Positions 18,176-25,035 of a DNA stretch of 33,272 nucleotides are shown in pieces. The DNA comes from Brevundimonas sp. GTDB lineage: Bacteria > Pseudomonadota > Alphaproteobacteria > Caulobacterales > Caulobacteraceae. Under the pieces are notes generated by a model. The model saw only the letters and a program-made list of their open reading frames with translations, was not told the origin of the DNA and made no database searches. The stretch spans positions 1 to 33,272 of the forward strand of contig NZ_SDZL01000032.1 in NCBI RefSeq assembly GCF_004210735.1, read 5' to 3'. The translations under genes and the position numbers were made by a program. How positions within the stretch are numbered: position 1 is the stretch's first letter; every line of letters starts with the position of its first letter.

Positions 18176-18649
18176 ATGCGTCCGCTGATACTTGCCCTGG
18201 CGACCGCCGCCCTGGCCTCGACCGCCGTCACGCCCGCGGCCGCCCAGGGCTGGGCCCCGCAGCATCGCAGCTATGGCTGGGACACCCGATTCCAGTACGA
18301 TCGACCCGGCGACTATCGCTGCGACGCCTATTGGGACGCCAATCGGTCGGACTGCGACGCCCGTTGGCGGGACCAGAGGCGCTATTCCAGCTACGTCCAG
18401 CCCTACGGCCGGGGCGATCGCGACTATCGCGGGTGGCGTTCGTATCCGCAGGGACAGGCCGACGCCTGGCGCGGCGCCTATGGCCGACCGGATCTGGTCT
18501 ATCCCGGCGGCGGTTATCAGCAGAGCGGCTGGAGCCAGGGCGGCCGCGACGCTCGGCGGATCGACTGGTGCCGCGCCAGCTACCGCTCCTATGACCCCGT
18601 CAGCGGCTATTATCGCACCTATGACGGACGCGTGATCTACTGCGGCTGA
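18176..18649 (+). CDS. BA14K-like secreted protein
   Basis: This 157-residue exported protein has a Sec signal peptide (MRPLILALATAALASTAVTPAAAQG, cut after about residue 23). Its mature part is very rich in Tyr, Arg, Gly and Asp. The C-terminus DWCRASYRSYDPVSGYYRTY followed by DGRVIYC matches the alphaproteobacterial BA14K pattern (W-C-x-x-R-Y-R-S-Y-D-P-x-x-G-x-Y). This family is named after an immunoreactive Brucella protein and is reported to have lectin-like activity. The middle (about 30-125) shows no known domain. GGAG stands 8 nt before the ATG. The family call is from pattern memory only. Confidence 0.72.
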   Translation: MRPLILALATAALASTAVTPAAAQGWAPQHRSYGWDTRFQYDRPGDYRCDAYWDANRSDCDARWRDQRRYSSYVQPYGRGDRDYRGWRSYPQGQADAWRGAYGRPDLVYPGGGYQQSGWSQGGRDARRIDWCRASYRSYDPVSGYYRTYDGRVIYCG

Positions 18650-18751
18650 GTAAGGGCGCCGACGAACGTCGGTCGCCATCCTTTGGCCTTAACAGCCCGC
18701 TTTCTGGCGACGGGTCCCAAGTCGGGACATTGTCAGTCGGGGAGCGCGTTG

Positions 18752-18946
18752 ATGTCCCAACATAATATCGTCGGATCCGAGGCTTTTGACACCCGGCCGT
18801 CCGTCATGGTCCGGTCTTTCAAGCCGGGCGGCATCCGTCGCCGCAAGGCGCGCACCGCGCTGGCCTTCGCCGCAGGCGCTGTCGTCGCCCTGATCGCCGG
18901 CGCGGTCGCCACGGCCGTGGCCCTGGGGCCGACCGTCTTCGGCTAG
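18752..18946 (+). CDS. Small single-pass membrane protein, hypothetical
   Basis: This 64-residue protein has a polar N-terminal half ending in the basic patch GGIRRRKART, followed by one hydrophobic helix (about residues 38-59, ALAFAAGAVVALIAGAVATAVAL). The charge distribution predicts the N-terminus in the cytoplasm. A GGAG 7 nt before the ATG at 18752 supports this start; a longer frame beginning at 18683 lacks such a site. No family is recognised. It is followed at once by the TGCACTG/CAGTGCA repeat cluster. Third-position GC bias is like that of neighbouring genes, supporting translation. Confidence 0.55.
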   Translation: MSQHNIVGSEAFDTRPSVMVRSFKPGGIRRRKARTALAFAAGAVVALIAGAVATAVALGPTVFG

Positions 18947-18949
18947 AAT

Positions 18950-19000
18950 TGCACTGCACTGTCCGCCGAAAAAAACAGTGCAGTTCAGTGCAACAGTGCA
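18950..19000. repeat. Cluster of TGCACTG/CAGTGCA inverted and direct repeats
   Basis: TGCACTG occurs at 18950-18956 and 18955-18961 (sharing two bases). Its complement CAGTGCA occurs at 18976-18982, 18986-18992 and 18994-19000. The inner pair makes a 9-bp stem (18954-18962 with 18975-18983) with a 12-nt loop ending in six A. The cluster begins 3 bp after a stop codon in a 218-bp gap between convergent genes. The rest of that gap (19001-19164) shows nothing I can name. Confidence 0.75.
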
Positions 19001-19164
19001 ATCCCGTTCCAGACTGCCGGCCACCGCCATCGACGCCCCTTTGCGCGCAGTATAGCGCGGCTGCCGGGGCGCATATGAAATCGCCTCGTCCAGCCGGCCG
19101 GGCCGCTCGTCGCCTGCACCGGCGCCGTTAGCCGATCCGATCGAGCCGGCGCCGAAAGCCCGGC

Positions 19165-19698
19165 TCAGGCCAGCCAGACCATCATCCGCGTGTCGACCAG
19201 CGCGCCGCGCGCCTGGCTGAAGGTGCGCCGCGTTTCGCCCGTGTACAGAAAGCCGGCCTTTTCCAGCACGCGGCCCGAGGCGGGGTTGTCGGCGAAATGG
19301 CCCGAGACCAAGGCGCGGCGACGCCACTGGCGGCTGGCCCAGACCATGGCCCCCTCCAGCGCCTCGGTCGCATAGCCGCGGCCCCAGAAGGGACGGCCGA
19401 TCCAGTAGCCGACCTCGGGCGCCAGATCCTGGTGCTCGAACAGACCGATGACGCCGACCACGCCGTGGTCTTCGTGGTCGATCAGGAAGGTCGAGCCGCG
19501 ACGCGGGTCCTGGGCCGCGACCCGCACCACGAAATCCTCGGCCTCGGCATGACCGAAGGGGTGCGGCATGCGCTGGGTCTGGGCGGCGATGCCCTGATCG
19601 TTGGCCAGGCCGGCCAGGCGGCTGATGTCCTGGGCGCCGGGCGCGCGCAGCCGCAGGCGCCGCGTCTCGACGACAGGAGAGGTTTCGATGACGCACAT
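19165..19698 (-). CDS. GNAT family N-acetyltransferase (RimJ/RimL type)
   Basis: This 177-residue acetyl-CoA-dependent acetyltransferase resembles the RimJ/RimL/YdaF group that modifies protein N-termini or small molecules. It opens with the typical VETRRLRLRAPGAQD. It contains EVGYWIGRPFWGRGYATEAL, where the acetyl-CoA pyrophosphate loop is WGRGYA, and it has the late N-x-x-S-x-x-V-L-E-K-x-G-F element (NPASGRVLEKAGF). GGAGG lies 7 nt upstream of the ATG. The gene stands alone between a convergent small gene and the end of rpmA, so the context does not point to a substrate. Confidence 0.9.
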   Translation of the reverse strand: MCVIETSPVVETRRLRLRAPGAQDISRLAGLANDQGIAAQTQRMPHPFGHAEAEDFVVRVAAQDPRRGSTFLIDHEDHGVVGVIGLFEHQDLAPEVGYWIGRPFWGRGYATEALEGAMVWASRQWRRRALVSGHFADNPASGRVLEKAGFLYTGETRRTFSQARGALVDTRMMVWLA

Positions 19699-19815
19699 GG
19701 CGACGCCTCCGGTTTCGCACGCCGTCCTTTGATCAGGGCTCGGGCGGCTTCGAGGCGGGGAAACGCAAACGAGGAGCCTGGTGACCCAGACTCCCCGCGG
19801 AAATATTTCCCTGGT

Positions 19816-19850
19816 CCGGATCGCGGCTTCTTCGAGCCTGCGCGATCCGG
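19816..19850 (-). terminator. Terminator-like hairpin after rpmA
   Basis: CCGGATCGCG and CGCGATCCGG form a perfect 10-bp outer stem, with a further GGCT/AGCC pairing inside, 18 bp past the rpmA stop. There is no T-run. The remaining gap up to 19699 has no gene. Confidence 0.55.
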
Positions 19851-19868
19851 GAGGTGTTCCGTTCGCGC

Positions 19869-20153
19869 TTACTCGGCGGCCATGGCTTGAGCGTCGTCAT
19901 TGGCCGCAAGAATCGACACGTAACAACGACCGCCACGCTTGGTGGTGAATTTTACCGAGCCGTTCGCGGTGGCGAACAGGGTGTGGTCGCGGCCCAGGCC
20001 GACGTTGTCGCCCGGGTGGAAGGTGGTGCCGCGCTGACGCACGAGGATGTTGCCGGCCAGCACGCGCTCGCCGCCGAACTTCTTCACGCCGAGGCGCTTC
20101 GACTCGGAGTCGCGACCGTTACGCGACGAACCACCGGATTTCTTGTGAGCCAT
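19869..20153 (-). CDS. rpmA: 50S ribosomal protein L27
   Basis: L27 sits at the peptidyl transferase centre with its N-terminal tail reaching the P-site tRNA. The sequence begins [20 protein letters not shown], an uncleaved N-terminus as in most Gram-negatives. The canonical [20 protein letters not shown] and [20 protein letters not shown] follow. It is 94 residues, slightly longer than usual because of an Ala-rich tail. GAGGAG lies 7 nt upstream of the ATG. The 95-bp gap after rplU holds a 6-bp hairpin (20223-20239) and otherwise only the ribosome-binding site. It is the second gene of rplU-rpmA. Confidence 0.98.
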   Translation of the reverse strand: MAHKKSGGSSRNGRDSESKRLGVKKFGGERVLAGNILVRQRGTTFHPGDNVGLGRDHTLFATANGSVKFTTKRGGRCYVSILAANDDAQAMAAE

Positions 20154-20248
20154 AGGTCTGCTCCTCTTCCTTGGTGCGCTATCGCCCTTGCGGGCTACTT
20201 GAGCGCGACCCTAGTCCTGCTGGGCGCTGCGACAGCGCCGGTGAATAC

Positions 20249-20743
20249 TTAGGCTTCGTCGGCCGAAGCGGTTTCGGTCTTGGCCGGAGCCTTCTTGGTC
20301 GGAGCCTTCTTGGCGGCGGCCTTGGGGGCGTCCTCGGCGGCTTCCACACGGGGAGCCAGGCCCCGGGCGCGGGCGTTCATTTCCAGCTTGGTCATCAAGC
20401 CGACCGTGCCGTCCCACTTGGCCTTCTCGCCAGCGCCTTCGATGCCGGTGATGCGCAGGACCGTTTCCATCTGACGATGGCCGTTCGTGCGGCGATAGCC
20501 CTGACGACGGATCTTCTTGAAGATCTTGATCTTCTCGCCCTTGCGGGTTTCGATCAGAGTTGCAGCGACGGTAGCGCCCGCGATCAGCGGAGCGCCGAGG
20601 GTCACGCCCTTGTCGCCGCCCAGCATCAGAACGTCGCCGAAGCTGACATCAGCGCCGGCGTCGCCGTCGAGCTTCTCGACGACAATCACGTCGCCCGGTT
20701 GGACCCGGTACTGCTTGCCGCCGGTTTTGATCACCGCGTACAT
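20249..20743 (-). CDS. rplU: 50S ribosomal protein L21 with C-terminal extension
   Basis: L21 is a 23S rRNA-binding protein of the large subunit. The core is residues 1-103, with MYAVIKTGGKQYRVQPGDVI at the start and FKKIRRQGYRRTNGHRQMET in the RNA-binding C-terminal part. About 60 extra residues follow, including GLMTKLEMNARARGLAP and a Lys/Ala/Thr-rich tail (KKAPTKKAPAK); similar extensions are common in alphaproteobacterial L21. The ATG at 20743 starts the conserved MYAVI. Upstream on the same strand lie a promoter and a terminator-like leader hairpin. Confidence 0.97.
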   Translation of the reverse strand: MYAVIKTGGKQYRVQPGDVIVVEKLDGDAGADVSFGDVLMLGGDKGVTLGAPLIAGATVAATLIETRKGEKIKIFKKIRRQGYRRTNGHRQMETVLRITGIEGAGEKAKWDGTVGLMTKLEMNARARGLAPRVEAAEDAPKAAAKKAPTKKAPAKTETASADEA

Positions 20744-20764
20744 CGTTGGCCTCGACTTGAACGC

Positions 20765-20801
20765 AAAAAAGAGTGCGCCCGCCAGGTGGACCCTGCGGGC
20801 G
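20765..20801 (-). promoter_or_regulatory. Terminator-like 5' leader hairpin of rplU-rpmA
   Basis: On the minus strand CGCCCGC pairs with GCGGGCG (20795-20801 with 20776-20782), with an inner AGG/CCT pairing and a 5-nt loop. CACTC and then six T (complement of 20765-20770) follow. It lies between the promoter and the rplU start, near the predicted 5' end of the message, so it may act as an attenuator or 5' stabiliser. Confidence 0.6.
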
Positions 20802-20812
20802 AAGAGCGGCGA

Positions 20813-20840
20813 CATATACGGATGGGGGCGCCGGAGTCAA
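20813..20840 (-). promoter_or_regulatory. Sigma70-type promoter of rplU-rpmA
   Basis: TTGACT (complement of 20835-20840) and TATATG (complement of 20813-20818) are separated by 16 bp. The predicted start is near 20806, about 63 nt upstream of the rplU ATG. Confidence 0.65.
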
Positions 20841-20979
20841 CGCACGACGCCCTGAAAACGGCGGCGAAGGCGCGAATTCCGGACGCCAGCCCCAAGATAT
20901 CGCGGTGTTCGCGTGCGCAGGCAAGGAAGGGAACGCGGGCGACCGGAATGTTCTGCAGAAGAATCCGGGCCTACAGGCC

Positions 20980-21008
20980 TCGACCGTTACAAAGTAACAG
21001 GCTATAGG
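20980..21008 (+). promoter_or_regulatory. Promoter with palindromic operator in its spacer
   Basis: TCGACC (20980-20985) and TATAGG (21003-21008) are 17 bp apart. The spacer contains the perfect 13-bp palindrome GTTACAAAGTAAC at 20986-20998. The predicted start falls at about 21015, right at the ATG at 21016, implying a leaderless message. A repressor bound there would block polymerase directly. The palindrome is similar to Zur-type boxes (GTTATAnTATAAC), agreeing at 9 of 12 defined positions. Confidence 0.6.
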
Positions 21009-21015
21009 CGCGGCG

Positions 21016-21675
21016 ATGTCCCCCGCTGATCTTGAACAACCGGTCCTGCTGTCGCTGCTTGGCGGCGGATTCGCGGCTGCCTTCCTGCATGCAGCCCTGC
21101 CGACCCACTGGCTGCCATTCGTGCTGGTGGGGCGGGCGCAGCGCTGGACGCTGGCGCGGACGCTGGGCGCAGCGGCGACGGCCGGGCTGGCGCATATCAC
21201 CGCGACCGCCGTCGTGGGCGGACTGATCGTCATGGCCGGGTTGGCGCTGAACCGCTGGGTCGAGGGCCTGTTGCCGCATCTGTCGGCGGCGCTGCTGTTC
21301 ATCTTCGGCGCCTTCTATCTGGCGCGGGCGACGCTGATGCGCCCTGCGGCGGCCAACGGCCCCGCGCTGGAGACGCCCGAGCCGGCCGTGTCCAACGCCG
21401 CCGCCTTCTGGGGACTGGTTGCGGTCATGGCGGTCCAGCCGGGCGAAGTGCTGCTGCCCATCTATCTGTCGACGGCCGAAGAAGGGCTGGCGGCCCTGTC
21501 TCTGCTGACCCTGTCGTTCGCGGCGGGGACGGTGGCCGGGATGGTGCTGCTGACCACCCTGGCGCGGGCCGGGGCATCGATCCTGCGGCTGGAGCGATGG
21601 GCGCGCTATGAAGGCGCCGTGCTGGGCCTGGCGCTGATCGGCCTGGGGCTTCTCGTCATGACGCACCAGCACTAG
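21016..21675 (+). CDS. Polytopic membrane protein, possible metal transporter
   Basis: I cannot assign this 219-residue inner-membrane protein firmly. It has about six hydrophobic helices. A conserved-looking first segment FLHAALPTHWLPFVLVGRAQ contains two histidines, TAGLAHITATAV a third, and the protein ends MTHQH. Organisation in two three-helix halves joined by a Pro/Ala loop (about residues 112-126) resembles the NicO/TauE/LysE-type exporter superfamily. No ribosome-binding site is present and the predicted transcript begins at the ATG. The stop is 9 bp before a His-rich cation exporter, so a role in metal movement is the best inference. A sulfite or other anion exporter is an alternative. 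Confidence 0.75.
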   Translation: MSPADLEQPVLLSLLGGGFAAAFLHAALPTHWLPFVLVGRAQRWTLARTLGAAATAGLAHITATAVVGGLIVMAGLALNRWVEGLLPHLSAALLFIFGAFYLARATLMRPAAANGPALETPEPAVSNAAAFWGLVAVMAVQPGEVLLPIYLSTAEEGLAALSLLTLSFAAGTVAGMVLLTTLARAGASILRLERWARYEGAVLGLALIGLGLLVMTHQH

Positions 21676-21684
21676 GGTCCGGCC

Positions 21685-22635
21685 ATGGGCCACCACCACG
21701 CGCACGACGACCACGACCATCCTCATCACGACCATTCCCACGGTCATGCGCACGGTCTCGGCGGTCACAATCACGGGCCGGTGGATACGGGCGACTGGCG
21801 CTATGCCGTCGGCCTGATCGTCAACCTGGCCTTTGTCGCCTGCGAGTTCGCGGCGGGCGTCTGGGCCGATTCCGCAGCGCTGATGGCCGATGCGGGGCAC
21901 AATCTGTCCGACGTGCTGGGCCTGGCCATGGCCGGCGGCGCGGCCTGGCTGGCGCGGCGCGCGGCGGGTCCCCGGCGCACCTATGGATATGGCAAGGCGA
22001 CGGTGCTGGCGGCGCTGGGCAACGCCCTGCTGCTGATCTTCGCCTGCGGAGCCATCGCCTTCGAGGCGGTGCGCCGCCTGGCCGAGCCCGCGCCGGTGGC
22101 CTCGGGCGTCATCATGGCGGTGGCGGGGATCGGCTTCGTCATCAACCTGGGCACGGCCCTGCTGTTCATGAAGGACCAGCACAAGGACCTGAATGTGCGC
22201 GGCGCCTATCTGCACATGATGGCCGACGCGGCGGTGTCGCTGGGCGTGGTCATCGCCGGGGCGGTGATCCTGCTGACCGGCTGGAGCATGATCGACGCCC
22301 TGGTCAGCCTGGGGATCGTGGCGGTGATCCTGATCGGGACGTGGGGATTGCTGAAGGATTCCGTCAATCTGGCGCTGGACGCCGCGCCGACGGGGGTCGA
22401 GGTCGAGGCCGTGCGCGCGGCGTTGCTGGCCCTGCCCGGCGTCGGAGCGGTGCACGACCTGCATATCTGGGGCCTGTCGACCACCGACACGGCGCTGACG
22501 GCGCATCTGGTGCACGACCGGCCGGACGGGGCGGCCCTGCTGGCCGAGGCGCAGGGCGTGGCCCGCCGCTTCGGCGTCGCCCACACGACGCTGCAGCTGG
22601 AAACCGAGGCCCTGCCCGACTGCCCGACCTGCTGA
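21685..22635 (+). CDS. Cation diffusion facilitator with His-rich N-terminus (ZitB/CzcD/DmeF group)
   Basis: This 316-residue metal/proton antiporter exports zinc or a related divalent metal across the inner membrane. Residues 3-31 are a dense His/Asp stretch (HHHAHDDHDHPHHDHSHGHAH) that can bind or sense metal. The transport site is H72-x-x-x-D76 in TM2 (DAGHNLSDVLG) and H177-x-x-x-D181 in TM5 (HMMADAAVSL), the His/Asp version selective mainly for zinc. The cytoplasmic C-terminal domain carries VHDLHIWGLSTTDTALTAHL and ends in CPTC, a possible extra metal ligand pair. It is 9 bp after the membrane protein and 41 bp before the COG0523 GTPase. Confidence 0.94.
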   Translation: MGHHHAHDDHDHPHHDHSHGHAHGLGGHNHGPVDTGDWRYAVGLIVNLAFVACEFAAGVWADSAALMADAGHNLSDVLGLAMAGGAAWLARRAAGPRRTYGYGKATVLAALGNALLLIFACGAIAFEAVRRLAEPAPVASGVIMAVAGIGFVINLGTALLFMKDQHKDLNVRGAYLHMMADAAVSLGVVIAGAVILLTGWSMIDALVSLGIVAVILIGTWGLLKDSVNLALDAAPTGVEVEAVRAALLALPGVGAVHDLHIWGLSTTDTALTAHLVHDRPDGAALLAEAQGVARRFGVAHTTLQLETEALPDCPTC

Positions 22636-22676
22636 ACCCCTTCCCAACGCGACTTCGAGCCGCCATCTAGCGCCCC

Positions 22677-23759
22677 ATGACCCAGAAGACCCCCGTAACC
22701 GTGCTGACCGGCTATCTCGGCGCCGGCAAGACCACCCTGCTGAACCGCATCCTGACCGAGGACCACGGCAAGCGTTACGCCGTCATCGTCAATGAGTTCG
22801 GCGAGATCGGCATCGACAACGACCTGGTGGTCGGCGCCGACGAGGACGTGTTTGAAATGAACAACGGCTGCGTCTGCTGCACGGTGCGCGGCGACCTGAT
22901 CCGCGTCGTGTCGGGCCTGATGAAGCGCCAGCGGCCGGGGAAACCCGCCTTCGACGCCATCATCGTCGAGACGACCGGCCTGGCCGACCCCGGCCCGGTG
23001 GCCCAGACCTTCTTCGTCGACGAGGATGTGAAGGCCAGGACCCAGCTGGACAGCGTCACCGCCCTGGTCGACGCCAAGCACGTGATGGCCCGGCTGGATG
23101 ACAGCAAGGAAGCCCGCGAACAGGTCGCCTTCGCGGACCGCATCATCCTGAACAAGGTCGACCTGGCGTCGGACGAGGAGCTGGCCGCCGTCGAGAGCCG
23201 CTTGCGCGCCCTGAACCCGCTGGCGCCGATCATCCGCGCCGAGCGCGCCAATGTGCCGCTGGACCAGATCCTGGGCCTGCACGGTTTTGACCTGGAGCGG
23301 ATCGTCGAGGTGCGCCCCGACTTCGTAAACCCGCCCCACGGCGCCGAAGGCCACGTGCACGACGACCATTGCGGCCATGACCACGGCCCTCACGACCATG
23401 ACCATGGGCATGACCACGCTCACGATCATCACGATCACGGCCCGCGCGGCCATGCGCACGAGGACGACATCAAGGGCATCGCCCTGTCGCTGGACCGGCC
23501 GCTGAACGGCGCCAAATTCACCGCCTGGCTGGACAAGCTGCTGGGCGAGCAAGGCCAGAACATCCTGCGCGCCAAGGGCATCATCGACGTGGACGGCGAG
23601 GACCGCCGCCTGGTCTTCCAGGCGGTGCACATGATCCTGGAGGGCGACCTGCAAAAGCCGTGGGGCGACAAGGAACGCCGCTGGAGCCGCGCCGTCTTCA
23701 TCGGCCGCGATCTGGACGAGGCCGCCCTGCGCGCCGGGTTCGAGGCCTGCGCTGCATGA
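22677..23759 (+). CDS. CobW/COG0523-family metal-chaperone GTPase with His-rich linker
   Basis: This G3E GTPase uses GTP to insert or deliver metal, usually zinc or cobalt. The P-loop is GYLGAGKTT (residues 12-20). The family-defining metal site is GCVCC (C65, C67, C68). [11 protein letters not shown] and NKVD complete the GTPase motifs. Between the GTPase and the C-terminal CobW_C domain lies a His-rich linker, about residues 226-263, with roughly 20 histidines alternating with Asp and Gly. The C-terminal domain contains [20 protein letters not shown]. It overlaps DUF2093 by 4 bp. Zinc-linked COG0523 members are often Zur-controlled, which fits the operator upstream of this cluster. Confidence 0.95.
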   Translation: MTQKTPVTVLTGYLGAGKTTLLNRILTEDHGKRYAVIVNEFGEIGIDNDLVVGADEDVFEMNNGCVCCTVRGDLIRVVSGLMKRQRPGKPAFDAIIVETTGLADPGPVAQTFFVDEDVKARTQLDSVTALVDAKHVMARLDDSKEAREQVAFADRIILNKVDLASDEELAAVESRLRALNPLAPIIRAERANVPLDQILGLHGFDLERIVEVRPDFVNPPHGAEGHVHDDHCGHDHGPHDHDHGHDHAHDHHDHGPRGHAHEDDIKGIALSLDRPLNGAKFTAWLDKLLGEQGQNILRAKGIIDVDGEDRRLVFQAVHMILEGDLQKPWGDKERRWSRAVFIGRDLDEAALRAGFEACAA

Positions 23760-23962
23760 ACCCGCCGCCCAAGCCGATGAAGGAAGCCATGCTGCGCTTC
23801 GGCACGCCGGACTTCGAGTTCATCAAGGCCGGCGACCATGTGCGCTGCGCCGTCTCGGGCGCGGCGATTCCTCTGGAGGCGCTGAACTACTGGAGCGTCG
23901 AGCTGCAGGAAGCTTATGCCTCCGGCGAGCTGATGACGCAGCGCTGGCGCGAGACGCGCTGA
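23756..23962 (+). CDS. DUF2093 family small protein
   Basis: This 68-residue protein matches the alphaproteobacterial DUF2093 pattern: a degenerate start, then [40 protein letters not shown] and AYAS. One cysteine (VRCAVSG) and the invariant-looking YWSVE segment are visible, and no membrane segment. Its ATG overlaps the stop of the COG0523 GTPase (ATGA), so the two are surely co-translated here. The family has no known function. The coupling raises the possibility that it is a client or partner of the GTPase, but this is inference. Confidence 0.85.
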   Translation: MNPPPKPMKEAMLRFGTPDFEFIKAGDHVRCAVSGAAIPLEALNYWSVELQEAYASGELMTQRWRETR

Positions 23963-23980
23963 TCCTAGTATGCAGCCGAA

Positions 23981-23996
23981 CCCCGCCTCTGCGGGG
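23981..23996. repeat. Short GC-rich palindrome (REP-like or terminator)
   Basis: CCCCGC-CTCT-GCGGGG, followed by ATGAGCGGA, lies in the 52-bp gap between DUF2093 and the WD40 gene. The form ACCCCGC...GCGGGGATGAGCGG resembles a dispersed palindrome family I associate with alphaproteobacterial intergenic regions. It has no T-tract. Confidence 0.45.
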
Positions 23997-24014
23997 ATGA
24001 GCGGATAGATAGCG

Positions 24015-24977
24015 ATGCACACCACGTTCGACGCCCAGGTCACGGCCATCGTCTTTGACGGGACCGGCGCCATCTTCGCCCTGGGCGACGGCTCGGTGCG
24101 GTTCGAGAGCGGCGAGCGGGCCGATGTGCACGACGGCGCCGTGCTGTGCGCCGCCCTGCATCCATCGGGCGACGGGGTCGTGACGGGCGGGGACGACGGC
24201 AAGGTGGTGTGGAGCCGCCGGGGCGAATCCGTCGTGCTGGCGACGGCCAGGGGTCAGTGGATCGACGCCATCGACGCCTCGGCGACATCGGGCCTGATCG
24301 CCTTTTCGGCCGGCCGGACGCTGTCGGTGATCGACGTCAAGGATCCCGGTTTCCGCCGCGACTTCCAGCACGAGCGCACTGTCTCGGGCGTGGCCTTCGA
24401 GCCCAAGGGCCGGCGCATCGCGGCCTCGACCTATGGCTGGGCGGCCCTGTGGTATGCGCGGATCGAGAAGCAGCAGCCGACGATGATGAAATGGGCCGGC
24501 TCGCATACCGGCGTCGCCTTCTCGCCTGATGGGGCCTTTGTCGTCACCACCATGCAGGATTCGCAGCTGCACGGCTGGCGGATGAAGGACCAGAAGAACA
24601 TGCGGATGGGCGGCTATCCGTCCAAGATCCGGTCCATGGCCTTCCTGTCCAACGGGCAACTGCTGGCGACATCAGGCGCGCAGGGCGTGGTGCTGTGGCC
24701 GTTCATCGGATCCAACGGACCGATGGGGCGCGAAGCGACCGAGATCGGCTTTGACGACAGCAGCCTGATCGCCTTGGTCGCGGCGCGGCCAAACCACGGA
24801 CAGCTGGCCGCCGGTCTGGATGACGGTCGGGTGTGGGCGGCCGATCCGGCGGCGCAGGGCCTGAACTTCCTGAAGGCCGAAAAGGGCCCCGCCATCGTCG
24901 CCCTGGCCATGAGCCCGGACGCGCGCCGCGTGGCCTGGGCGGACGAGGACGGCCAGGCCGGCATCGCCGACATCTGA
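24015..24977 (+). CDS. WD40-repeat beta-propeller protein
   Basis: This 320-residue soluble protein is a beta-propeller of WD40-like blades, a scaffold for protein interaction. Recurrent blade endings include HPSGDGVVTGGDDGKVVWSR, FSPDGAFVVTTMQDSQLHGW, LSNGQLLATSGAQGVVLWPF and MSPDARRVAWADEDGQAGIA, with about seven units detectable. There is no signal peptide or transmembrane segment, so it is cytoplasmic. It follows DUF2093 and the COG0523 GTPase in the same direction after 52 bp. No strong ribosome-binding site precedes the ATG at 24015. A role as partner of the metal GTPase is plausible from context only. Confidence 0.88.
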   Translation: MHTTFDAQVTAIVFDGTGAIFALGDGSVRFESGERADVHDGAVLCAALHPSGDGVVTGGDDGKVVWSRRGESVVLATARGQWIDAIDASATSGLIAFSAGRTLSVIDVKDPGFRRDFQHERTVSGVAFEPKGRRIAASTYGWAALWYARIEKQQPTMMKWAGSHTGVAFSPDGAFVVTTMQDSQLHGWRMKDQKNMRMGGYPSKIRSMAFLSNGQLLATSGAQGVVLWPFIGSNGPMGREATEIGFDDSSLIALVAARPNHGQLAAGLDDGRVWAADPAAQGLNFLKAEKGPAIVALAMSPDARRVAWADEDGQAGIADI

Positions 24978-25035
24978 CCTCTTCGGGCGTCCTTTGGTCG
25001 CAAAGCCGCTTGCGTGCGACGGCGGCTTGGGAAAC

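Noticed and set aside
18949..19131. A 60-codon frame starting in the repeat cluster
   Set aside because: The repeats and stem-loop explain the sequence. There is no ribosome-binding site, and the product is Arg/Cys/Gln-rich without homology that I know.
20971..22647. A 558-codon minus-strand frame rich in Gln, Arg and His opposite the exporter
   Set aside because: It is the complement of the CDF and membrane-protein genes. The residue bias is an artefact of GC-rich antisense reading.
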